Origin: Treponema_I sp045597345
Lineage (GTDB): Bacteria; Spirochaetota; Spirochaetia; Treponematales; Treponemataceae
Direction: 5' to 3'
Length of the DNA stretch: 9,162 nucleotides
NCBI GenBank assembly: GCA_045597345.1
Contig: JAZLJW010000073.1
Location: 1 to 9,162 of the forward strand
Below the pieces are notes generated by a model. That model did not search any database. It saw only the letters and a list, made by a program, of their open reading frames with translations, and was not told where the DNA came from. Made by a program: the position numbers and the translations under genes. Within the stretch, counting starts at the first letter, position 1; every line of letters starts with the position of its first letter. This document shows positions 1 to 5,417 of the stretch, piece after piece.

Positions 1-177
1 TGGCTTTGGTTGTCTGATGATGCCATCGATAACAAAGAAAGCAAATACTCCGGTGTACACCGCCATAATCACCGGTGCCAGTACCGAAATATCCAAATGC
101 CGTGTTATTTGAAAAAAAGTAAAAAGTGCACAAAAACCTAAAGTTATTACATTAGAAACGACAATTTTCTTGTTCAT
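1..177 (-). CDS. Small membrane protein, N-terminal part (runs off the left edge)
   Basis: I do not recognise the family. The visible 59 residues start MNKKIVVSNV and form two hydrophobic segments. The first spans about residues 5 to 24 and the second about residues 31 to 53, separated by a short polar turn containing R-H-L-D. The start ATG is the only one that precedes the first hydrophobic segment. No good Shine-Dalgarno lies before it, and the spacer is AT-rich. The reading frame stays open to the window edge, so the C-terminus is missing. It diverges from the HPt gene across about 61 bases. Membrane location follows from hydrophobicity alone, and no function is proposed. The open frame, the basic start and the coherent transmembrane pattern make a real gene likely but not certain. 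Confidence 0.6.
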   Translation of the reverse strand, partial: MNKKIVVSNVITLGFCALFTFFQITRHLDISVLAPVIMAVYTGVFAFFVIDGIIRQPKP

Positions 178-225
178 ATGTTAAATATAGCAGTAATCTT
201 AATCATAGGCTACAATTTATTACGG

Positions 226-233
226 TTGGAGGA
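226..233 (+). promoter_or_regulatory. Ribosome binding site of the HPt gene
   Basis: TTGGAGGA lies five bases before the ATG at 239 and fixes that start. A -10-like TACAAT (211-216) lies just upstream, but no convincing -35 box is visible at normal spacing, so I do not call a promoter. Confidence 0.75.
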
Positions 234-238
234 CCGAA

Positions 239-592
239 ATGTCAGAAGCATTGTTAGTTAACAAAGAAGATGCCATGCTGCGTCTTGATAACGATCTGGA
301 ATTATATTGTGAGCTTATTGATATGTTCTTTGATGATCCCCAGTTTGATGTTGAAGCATTCAAAGGTTTTGTTGCCGCTGATGATAAAGAAAATGCCCAT
401 AAAGCATCCCACCTTTTAAAAGGTGTTGCAGGAACTTTAGGGGGTGATGCACTGCATCAGGCATGTCAGACTTTTGAAGATATCCAGAAAGGTAAGATTG
501 AGGGCGACCGGGTTGCAGCAAGCGTTATTCTTGTTGATACGTTCTACAAAACTATAGAAGCGTTTAAGGAAATACGACCGACCTTAGGCTAA
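239..592 (+). CDS. Stand-alone HPt (histidine phosphotransfer) domain protein
   Basis: This is a 117-residue, all-helical-looking protein that is almost entirely one HPt domain, the usual size for a free-standing phosphotransfer protein. HPt proteins shuttle a phosphoryl group between receiver domains of hybrid histidine kinases and response regulators in the cytoplasm. The signature is S-H-L-L-K-G-V-A-G-T-L-G-G at residues 57 to 69. His58 is the predicted phosphorylation site, Lys61-Gly62 is the conserved KG, and the glycines follow one helical turn later. The start is supported by a strong Shine-Dalgarno. No kinase or receiver gene is visible in the window, so its partners must be encoded elsewhere. 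The stop overlaps the stop of the convergent tatD gene by 4 bases, and the likely terminator lies downstream within tatD. Confidence 0.88.
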   Translation: MSEALLVNKEDAMLRLDNDLELYCELIDMFFDDPQFDVEAFKGFVAADDKENAHKASHLLKGVAGTLGGDALHQACQTFEDIQKGKIEGDRVAASVILVDTFYKTIEAFKEIRPTLG

Positions 593-1380
593 TCAAGCTG
601 ATAAGCTGAACGGTAATTCTCAAAGACACGCTGCTGCAGGTTTTCTGTAGCAGCGTTTTTTATGCCGGCTGCACACTGGTAGATTGATTCCAGCAAGACC
701 GGTTTTCCGTCGGTTTCCAGCAGAATCCTGTCATCAGGAAGCGATGCAAGAACACGGGATGGCCACCCTTTACCGGACAGGAGGGATGCTCCGAATGAGA
801 AATAGGCATTGACGCCGCGGTGCAGAAAGGTATCGGCTTCATTACTGGTGCCGGAATATCCGTGAAAAATGACCACCGGCAGTTTCTTCAAATCATTGTG
901 ATGTTTTAAAAGAGGTTCTGCAGCCTTTACACTGTGAATGACAAGAGGCAGGTTGAACTTTTGAGCCAGTTCCATGTGGGCATGGAATGCCTGATGCTGC
1001 AGTTCATACGTTGCCCGACGGTCTTCGCCGTACAGGTCAAACCCGCACTCCCCTACAGCCACAATGCGGAAGGGCAGTTTTCCTGCAGCATTCTGTTCAA
1101 GGGCTTGTTCCAGAAGTTTCAGATGGGCTGGCAAATCAGATTCTGTAAGGCCGGCAACCGTCCAAGGGTGCACTCCCGTGCTGACAGAGATATTTGAACT
1201 TTCTGAGGTCAGGCCCGGCATCGCTTCCGCTGCCATTATGGTCTTTGGCATCATCCCCGCAACTTCATCAATATCTTCTGAACAGACAGAAAAAACTGAC
1301 GGCACTTCAGGTGACGTTATGACGGCAACGGAAGAATCAAAATGAGTATGGGAATTGCAATAGGGAATTGATGCGGACAT
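589..1380 (-). CDS. TatD-family metal-dependent hydrolase (divergent)
   Basis: TatD proteins are TIM-barrel metallo-hydrolases of the amidohydrolase superfamily, best known as metal-dependent DNases in the cytoplasm. The 263-residue length is normal for the family. The metal and catalytic residues appear in family order: His11-x-His13 in N-S-H-T-H-F-D, His71 in T-G-V-H-P-W, Glu111 in V-G-E-C-G-F-D, His149 in V-I-H-S, His173 in F-H-G-Y-S-G, and Asp224 in L-E-T-D. The tail is unusual: L-E-T-D-G-K-P replaces the common L-E-T-D-x-P, and the usual R-G-x-x-N-x-P segment after it is not evident. Metal-dependent hydrolase activity is likely, but the substrate is open. The start is the only ATG before the HxH motif. 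It has no Shine-Dalgarno and directly follows eight U residues behind the tRNA gene, so co-transcription with the tRNA is likely. Confidence 0.85.
   Translation of the reverse strand: MSASIPYCNSHTHFDSSVAVITSPEVPSVFSVCSEDIDEVAGMMPKTIMAAEAMPGLTSESSNISVSTGVHPWTVAGLTESDLPAHLKLLEQALEQNAAGKLPFRIVAVGECGFDLYGEDRRATYELQHQAFHAHMELAQKFNLPLVIHSVKAAEPLLKHHNDLKKLPVVIFHGYSGTSNEADTFLHRGVNAYFSFGASLLSGKGWPSRVLASLPDDRILLETDGKPVLLESIYQCAAGIKNAATENLQQRVFENYRSAYQLD
629..661 (+). terminator. Intrinsic terminator of the HPt gene, inside tatD coding sequence
   Basis: CGCTGCTGCAG (629-639) pairs with CTGTAGCAGCG (645-655) in an 11-pair stem with one G-U wobble and a five-base GTTTT loop. Six T residues (656-661) follow on the plus strand. 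This is a textbook rho-independent terminator in the orientation of the HPt gene, 36 bases after its stop. On the minus strand no T-run follows, so it should stop only plus-strand transcription. These same bases encode the C-terminal residues of the TatD protein. Confidence 0.85.
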
Positions 1381-1389
1381 AAAAAAAAG

Positions 1390-1463
1390 CGGGACTGGAG
1401 GGACTCGAACCCCCTACCTACTGCTTAGAAGGCAGTTGCTCTATCCAGATGAGCTACAATCCC
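1390..1463 (-). tRNA. tRNA-Arg, anticodon TCT (UCU)
   Basis: The 74 bases on the minus strand fold as a complete cloverleaf. The acceptor stem is GGGATTG with CAGTCCC, including one G-U pair. The D arm is GCTC/GAGC, and the anticodon stem is ACTGC/GCAGT around the loop CTTCTAA. A five-base variable loop follows, then the T arm GGGGG-TTCGAGT-CCCTC. The anticodon TCT (complement of 1427-1429) reads AGA and AGG arginine codons. The discriminator base is G. The next bases are C and then T8, so the CCA end is not encoded and must be added by nucleotidyltransferase. A consensus promoter lies just upstream, and the tatD ATG follows nine bases after the 3' end. Confidence 0.96.
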
Positions 1464-1476
1464 AGTAAGTTATTTC

Positions 1477-1506
1477 ATTATATAAAAAAAGCGCATCCTT
1501 AGTCAA
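1477..1506 (-). promoter_or_regulatory. Sigma70-type promoter of the tRNA-Arg gene
   Basis: On the minus strand, TTGACT (1506-1501) and TATAAT (1482-1477) are separated by 18 bases. The -35 box matches consensus at five of six positions and the -10 box at six of six. Initiation about seven bases downstream, near 1470, would leave a leader of roughly seven bases before the mature tRNA 5' end at 1463. The -35 box lies inside the terminator hairpin of the preceding lipoprotein operon. Confidence 0.82.
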
Positions 1507-1518
1507 GAATGCGCTTTT
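1484..1518 (-). terminator. Intrinsic terminator of the lipoprotein operon
   Basis: AAAAGCGCAT and ATGCGCTTTT (1487-1496 and 1509-1518) form a perfect 10-pair stem. A one-base mismatch and a further CTT/AAG stem close on an AGTC loop (plus-strand reading). On the minus strand seven T residues (1490-1484) follow the GC-rich stem. It lies about 75 bases after the stop of the lipoprotein gene and just before the tRNA. Confidence 0.88.
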
Positions 1519-1530
1519 ATGATTTATGCG

Positions 1531-1560
1531 GTCAGAGTATCGGGCGAACCATATCCTGAC
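1531..1560 (-). other. Possible small stem-loop in the 3' untranslated region of the lipoprotein operon
   Basis: GTCAG and CTGAC at the ends, TAT with ATA and GG with CC inside can pair around a TTCG-containing loop on the minus strand, with one mismatch and one bulge. It lies between the lipoprotein stop and the intrinsic terminator. It may protect the mRNA 3' end, but it is imperfect and could be chance. Confidence 0.3.
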
Positions 1561-1593
1561 ACAACATATTCATGCACTGTACGTATCAATCGA

Positions 1594-2349
1594 TTAGTAC
1601 AGCAGGAAATCGTCAGCTGCGCTGTTAATTTCTTCGTTGTTAGAAGAAATCATAACAGGAGTATTGGTAACATCTGCAACTACAGAATCCAGCAGACGTT
1701 TTCCACCAGCAGTGTTGTCAGCAATGTTTTTCATTGCTTCGTTCAGCTGTGCGTTGTACTGTTTTTCATCCATGGTCCAAACAGCATAGTATTCAAAGTA
1801 GTCTTTGGTTTCTTTGGTTTTTTCATCGAACTGGCGAATCTGAGTCCAAGAACTTGCGGTTTTCTTCAGACCATTCAGTTCAACTGCAGAAACTGCTTTT
1901 TTGTACATGTTAACGCTCTGTTCAACTTCTGATGGAGAAGCTTCCATACCTTCAGTTTCTCTTGAAGCGTTCATTTTAGCTTCTACACTCTTACCAACTA
2001 CACGCTGGATGGTATCACCAACCTGAACTTCAACGTCTACCAGGTCAGTCCACTGTTTTACGAATTCAAGGTTGTCACCGCGTCCGATGGTTACGAATGC
2101 AACTTTTCCTTCCAGACCAGGCATTACGGTGCTGAGAACAGAAGCATCGTACTGTCCCTGAGCTACCAGTCTTACCCATTCGGGAATTGGACCAAATCCG
2201 TTACCCTGATAGTCTACAACTTCAATCTGGATTTTTGCCATGGTTGCATCTTTACCTTTCATTCCAGATCCTTTAACAACAGTAGTTGCACAGCTTGCAA
2301 AAACCAGTACCAGGATCATTAATACGCTCAATAATGCACTCTTTTTCAT
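1594..2349 (-). CDS. Lipoprotein, LPP20-like, second of a tandem pair
   Basis: The 251-residue product begins with a lipoprotein signal peptide: MKKS, a hydrophobic core LLSVLMILVLVF, and a lipobox A-S-C with the predicted acylated Cys20. After processing it should be anchored to a membrane facing the periplasm or cell surface. The mature part starts with a short P-E-W-V segment (around residues 57 to 60), as at the start of LPP20-type domains. It continues with K-V-A-F-V-T-I-G-R-G and an alternating beta and helix pattern, then an acidic, Asn-rich C-terminus. It contains no enzyme motif. A strong Shine-Dalgarno (AAGGAGG, 2363-2357), seven bases before the ATG, supports the start. It lies 23 bases after the upstream lipoprotein gene and is probably co-transcribed with it. 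The precise role is unknown. Confidence 0.82.
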   Translation of the reverse strand: MKKSALLSVLMILVLVFASCATTVVKGSGMKGKDATMAKIQIEVVDYQGNGFGPIPEWVRLVAQGQYDASVLSTVMPGLEGKVAFVTIGRGDNLEFVKQWTDLVDVEVQVGDTIQRVVGKSVEAKMNASRETEGMEASPSEVEQSVNMYKKAVSAVELNGLKKTASSWTQIRQFDEKTKETKDYFEYYAVWTMDEKQYNAQLNEAMKNIADNTAGGKRLLDSVVADVTNTPVMISSNNEEINSAADDFLLY

Positions 2350-2372
2350 GTTAGAGCCTCCTTAAAATATCT

Positions 2373-3443
2373 TTACCGGCTGCTTCCAAAAACAGCTTTA
2401 GTAAATTCATCAGTCATGGAATCGTCCAGGCTGCCGGCAAGTGCGGTATAACCCTTTCTCATCGCTACATCTTTATTATAGGCAGGATATTTCCTTCCGT
2501 CTAATCCAAAACTAAATAAATTCCGTCCATTTTTACGAGAATTTACCGTAATCGTCAGTGCAGGATATACAACATGGATTTCGTCTTCGGTACCGCGGTT
2601 TTCAACTTCCAGATTATCTGCAATATCAACAGTAATGGTGTAGTCTGTATTTGCAGCATTCTTCTTTACTTTGATACCTGCAACAGAGAAAAGATCAACA
2701 ACTTTTGTTTCAATGATTCTGTTGTAATCGTTGACGATAACAAGGTTGAAGGTAAGGCTGCTCTGCATGTCCATGGCACGTTTTGCAATGCCGCTTACAG
2801 TGGAACGGTCTCTTTCGTAGTAATTTTCACCCTCTGCATAGATGATGCGGGTAAGATTCATCATATCAGTATATTCAGCACCGGCAACTTCTGCCTGTCT
2901 GAAATACTGCAGTGCAAGCAGTGGATCATCAACAGTATTGATTTCTGCTTCGTTGTAATACGCATTAAATGCATCACGACGTTCTTTCAGCTTCTTTTCG
3001 TAGCTGGTTGTCCATGCTTCCTGACGGTTAATATATACCATCATGTAAATTCTGCCATCTTTCGGGTTATACCAACCTTCAGTATTATGCAGACCTGAAA
3101 TGTTTTCCAGCTGGGATTTTACACGGGTTGTTGTGTCCATACTGCGTATTGAGGATGATCCCTGTTCAGTACTGGTCATATACTGGCTGGCGACAGTATC
3201 AGTCTCGATGGAAGTACTGATAGAACGGGAAAGAGCTGCAAGACCTTCTGCCAATGCCTCTTTTTCGGTGGCACCATACCCGATTTCATACAGATAGTCC
3301 TTTGAAGGGTATAATTCTTCAGGAGAGGTCAACCATTTAGGAGCGGGGGTTGTTCCGCCAGATGACGTTGACGCACAGGCAGTCAACAGTACAGTTGCAA
3401 AAATAACAATGCTTATTGCTTTCAGAAGATTACAGTTGCGCAT
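2373..3443 (-). CDS. LPP20-domain lipoprotein, first of a tandem pair
   Basis: From the ATG at 3443 this is a 356-residue lipoprotein. Its signal peptide starts MRNCNLLK, has a hydrophobic core AISIVIFATVLL, and ends in lipobox L-T-A-C with Cys23 as the lipidation site. A Ser/Thr/Gly/Pro linker is followed by P-K-W-L and then a region of the LPP20 type (A-x-E-A-L-A-E-G-L-A-A-L-S-R-S-I-S-T-S), roughly mature residues 35 to 145. The remainder has a Tyr-rich helical part followed by a beta-rich C-terminal part. LPP20-family proteins are envelope lipoproteins, some linked to outer-membrane or motility structures, but no specific role can be assigned. The open frame extends upstream to 3512, but the extension would put 23 residues before the signal peptide and across the promoter, so it is not used. 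An ATG two codons upstream (3449) is also possible. No Shine-Dalgarno precedes either one. Confidence 0.83.
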   Translation of the reverse strand: MRNCNLLKAISIVIFATVLLTACASTSSGGTTPAPKWLTSPEELYPSKDYLYEIGYGATEKEALAEGLAALSRSISTSIETDTVASQYMTSTEQGSSSIRSMDTTTRVKSQLENISGLHNTEGWYNPKDGRIYMMVYINRQEAWTTSYEKKLKERRDAFNAYYNEAEINTVDDPLLALQYFRQAEVAGAEYTDMMNLTRIIYAEGENYYERDRSTVSGIAKRAMDMQSSLTFNLVIVNDYNRIIETKVVDLFSVAGIKVKKNAANTDYTITVDIADNLEVENRGTEDEIHVVYPALTITVNSRKNGRNLFSFGLDGRKYPAYNKDVAMRKGYTALAGSLDDSMTDEFTKAVFGSSR

Positions 3444-3449
3444 ATTCAT

Positions 3450-3479
3450 ATTATAGTGCAACTTTACTGTTTTGTTCAA
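3450..3479 (-). promoter_or_regulatory. Promoter of the lipoprotein operon, predicted leaderless
   Basis: On the minus strand TTGAAC (3479-3474) is followed after 18 bases by a perfect TATAAT (3455-3450). A start seven bases past the -10 box falls on the A of the ATG at 3443, which would make the message leaderless. This agrees with the missing Shine-Dalgarno. The promoter begins five bases after the stop of the upstream Nif3-family gene. Confidence 0.72.
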
Positions 3480-3483
3480 TTTT

Positions 3484-4347
3484 TCAGTGATATTTGTACA
3501 TATCACCGGCATTTACAAAAGTAACGGCCAGCTGATGGTCTATCAGATCGCCAATCCAGTCTGCTGCGTACTTCATACCCAGTTCTTCCCAGCTGAAATG
3601 TCCGGGAACAAAGACTGCCTTGTTTTTGCCCAGCTGGGCAGCATCACGGATATAACTCATGACCGTCCAGTCGATAACTTCACCGGGAATGATGGCGTCT
3701 ATGCCTTTGTGTTCCATGGCTTCGATAACCTGCAGGCTGTATTCATGCAGCAGGCCTTTTTCGTCAGTAAAGTCGCTTCCCATACCATTGGGTGTCAGGT
3801 GGAATACCAGGGCAACTTTCTTGATTTTTGCATCATCGTTGCCCACATAGCGCAGGCTGTTGCATCCCATTTTTACCTTGATTTCTTCTGCGGTTTCTGC
3901 AACGGTACTTTCGGGCAGATTCAGGACAAAGGCAAAGGGAACGGCTTTGTCGCTGGCATCGTAGTAAGGTTCCCAACCCATGTACTTAAAGACACCAGTA
4001 AAGATGCCGTCAGGCTGATGGGCATGCATGTGGTCGTGGTCGCGCCAGATAACAATGCCGTACTCTTTTAAGAGTGCGGCTTTTTCTTCATATACCTGAT
4101 TGGTAAAGTCATAGCCCCAACTGCCCAGGTCCTGGCTGGTGTAGTACGTAGGTTCGTGTACTACCAGCAGATTGGCGCCCAGTTCGTGGGTTTTTCTGAT
4201 TACTTCGATGGTGGGAACGATGGCGGTTACGATACCGGTGCACTCATCGTCCGGATTGCCGGATTTATAGTCATCGCAGCCGGCATAGTCAGCCGGAAAC
4301 TGCGGGTGATAGGCAAGAATTTTTGCGATAACGTCGCGTATTTTCAT
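3484..4347 (-). CDS. Nif3/DUF34-family dinuclear-metal protein
   Basis: The family (YbgI/YqfO/Nif3) forms ring-shaped hexamers with a two-metal site. Its function is unsettled, and the database name 'GTP cyclohydrolase 1 type 2' is not reliable. In the 287-residue product the N-terminal half has D-E-C-T-G-I-V-T-A-I-V-P-T, then L-L-V-V-H-E-P-T-Y-Y (His64, Glu65) and a His/Asp-rich W-R-D-H-D-H-M-H (Asp103 and neighbours). The C-terminal half has V-P-G-H-F-S-W-E-E-L-G-M (His250, Glu254/255), matching the G-H-x-x-x-E metal ligands. Family members usually have His-His-Pro where this protein has His-Glu-Pro. The start at 4347 has AAGGAG (4360-4355) seven bases upstream. An open frame reaching 4485 would extend into the inverted repeat and is rejected. 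It is co-directional with the esterase operon but separated from it by 232 bases. No promoter was recognised. Confidence 0.82.
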   Translation of the reverse strand: MKIRDVIAKILAYHPQFPADYAGCDDYKSGNPDDECTGIVTAIVPTIEVIRKTHELGANLLVVHEPTYYTSQDLGSWGYDFTNQVYEEKAALLKEYGIVIWRDHDHMHAHQPDGIFTGVFKYMGWEPYYDASDKAVPFAFVLNLPESTVAETAEEIKVKMGCNSLRYVGNDDAKIKKVALVFHLTPNGMGSDFTDEKGLLHEYSLQVIEAMEHKGIDAIIPGEVIDWTVMSYIRDAAQLGKNKAVFVPGHFSWEELGMKYAADWIGDLIDHQLAVTFVNAGDMYKYH

Positions 4348-4354
4348 ATGTTTT

Positions 4355-4360
4355 CTCCTT
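4355..4360 (-). promoter_or_regulatory. Shine-Dalgarno deciding the Nif3-family start
   Basis: AAGGAG on the minus strand, seven bases before the ATG at 4347, selects this internal start over the longer open frame that begins at 4485. Confidence 0.8.
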
Positions 4361-4400
4361 TTGTCAGGTTTCTGTGCCCTGGACAGATCATTGTTAAAAA

Positions 4401-4544
4401 GCACTTGATGCATACGAGAGGGGCGGCGGGATGGACAAAAATTGTCGAAGCCCGGAACAATAGTTTCCTTGCCGGGCTTCGCCAATAGCGACGATATCGA
4501 GCGTTTTTGGCCATCCCGCCGACCCGGTAGTATGCATCAGTTGC
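4401..4544. repeat. 144-base imperfect inverted repeat (large hairpin or MITE-like element)
   Basis: Three nested matching arms fill most of the gap between the esterase operon and the Nif3-family gene. The outer arm TGATGCATAC (4406-4415) pairs with 4530-4539, with GCA/TGC extending it to 4401 and 4544. The middle arm GGCGGGATGG (4425-4434) pairs with CCATCCCGCC (4511-4520) and extends partly on both sides, including ACAAAAA-like with TTTTTG. The inner arm CGAAGCCCGG (4446-4455) pairs with CCGGGCTTCG (4472-4481). On the minus strand the base of the hairpin is followed at once by five T residues (4400-4396), so it could end transcription of the esterase operon. I see no target-site duplication and no coding capacity. 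Confidence 0.85.
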
Positions 4545-4579
4545 CCGACATTGCAGTGCCAGGCAAAAAAGGCCCGTCT

Positions 4580-5413
4580 TTACAGTTTATCTGGGCTCTG
4601 TAAGACATTGCGGGTATCTTCCGGGATGCCGGCAAGAAAGCTGAAGGCACTGTCCATATGGCGTTCCCAGTAGGCAAACTCATGGTCCCCTTCTCCGCTG
4701 CAGAACTGATGGGTATACCCTATATTTTCAAGCACGGTATGGAACGCTTCTGCCTGGCTCCAGACGAGACGGTCACCGGTACCGCAGCACATCCAGAGTT
4801 CAGGACACTTCGACAGGCTCAGTGATCCTGGTGAGCACTGGCTACGGGCGTTGCCATACAGGGTAGCAAGGCAGGCATCACTGGCAACATACTCATCGTG
4901 GCTCTTAAACAGACTTTCAAACATTCCCGCCGCAAATCCGGGCAACGTCAGAAGCACTTCCGGATCACAGCTGGGCGAAAATGCCGCAATCTTACTGAAG
5001 GTATCACGGTATTTCATGCCGTTATACAAAGCACCGTAGCCACCCATGCTGATACCACCGATAAAAGTATCTTCCCGGCGGTGTGACAGCGGCAAAAGCT
5101 GTCGGGTCTTCGCTACCAGTTCTTCTGCCACAAACCGGCTGTAAAAAGTATTCCGTTCCGGATAATCCTGATAGAACAGGTTTTCGCTGTCGCAGAATAC
5201 TACGGCAATGCCTTTCAGTTCACAATGCTTTCTGAAAGGCAGATAGGTTATCAACTCTGTTGCCGTGGCACTGTACCCCGGCAGAAAGTACAGGGTCTTA
5301 TACGGCTGGGGAACCGGTTTTAAGCCACCTATGCCGTCATCGGGCAGCATGACTTTTACCTGAACTCCACGGGATAAAGCCTGGGACTTAAAATCTAACG
5401 TAAGGAATGACAT
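4580..5413 (-). CDS. Alpha/beta-hydrolase esterase, short cytoplasmic type
   Basis: This 277-residue protein belongs to the esterase D / CE1-like group of alpha/beta hydrolases, which cleave acyl or acetyl esters, often on sugars. It has Y-F-L-P-G-Y in the oxyanion region (residues 42 to 47). The nucleophile elbow is G-I-S-M-G-G with Ser122. The acid is probably Asp214 in C-G-T-G-D, and the base His244 in G-E-G-D-H-E-F. No signal peptide is visible, so it should act in the cytoplasm. Residues about 191 to 203 (S-Q-C-S-P-G-S-L-S-L-S-K-C) look inserted and are encoded by a REP-like palindrome. The ATG is four bases after the stop of the preceding esterase gene, with no strong Shine-Dalgarno, suggesting translational coupling. 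The natural substrate is unknown. Confidence 0.85.
   Translation of the reverse strand: MSFLTLDFKSQALSRGVQVKVMLPDDGIGGLKPVPQPYKTLYFLPGYSATATELITYLPFRKHCELKGIAVVFCDSENLFYQDYPERNTFYSRFVAEELVAKTRQLLPLSHRREDTFIGGISMGGYGALYNGMKYRDTFSKIAAFSPSCDPEVLLTLPGFAAGMFESLFKSHDEYVASDACLATLYGNARSQCSPGSLSLSKCPELWMCCGTGDRLVWSQAEAFHTVLENIGYTHQFCSGEGDHEFAYWERHMDSAFSFLAGIPEDTRNVLQSPDKL
4803..4828. repeat. REP-like palindrome inside the esterase coding sequence
   Basis: GGACACT (4803-4809) pairs with AGTGATCC (4821-4828), leaving one bulged base, around an 11-base loop. The core CACTTCGACAGGCTCAGTG resembles a dispersed palindromic repeat that I recall from several bacterial genomes, including spirochaetes. On the minus strand it is read in frame and gives Gly-Ser-Leu-Ser-Leu-Ser-Lys, between the helix after the nucleophile and the catalytic Asp loop. 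The resemblance to a genome repeat is from memory and was not searched. Confidence 0.6.
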
Positions 5414-5417
5414 ACCA

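Noticed and set aside
181..216. Promoters in the divergent spacer before the HPt and membrane-protein genes
   Set aside because: TACAAT (plus) and TATATT (minus) resemble -10 boxes, but neither has an acceptable -35 box at 16 to 18 bases.
3444..3512. N-terminal extension of the LPP20 lipoprotein to an ATG at 3512
   Set aside because: It would cross the promoter and the end of the upstream gene and put 23 residues ahead of a normal lipoprotein signal peptide.
4348..4485. N-terminal extension of the Nif3-family frame to an ATG at 4485
   Set aside because: The extension lies in the inverted repeat, has no family similarity, and the internal ATG at 4347 has a strong Shine-Dalgarno at correct spacing.
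4541..4570. TTGCC/GGCAA hairpin next to a six-T run as terminator of the esterase operon
   Set aside because: On the minus strand the T-run (4570-4565) precedes this hairpin rather than following it, and the alternative GCCC/GGGC stem before it has only four pairs and a long loop.
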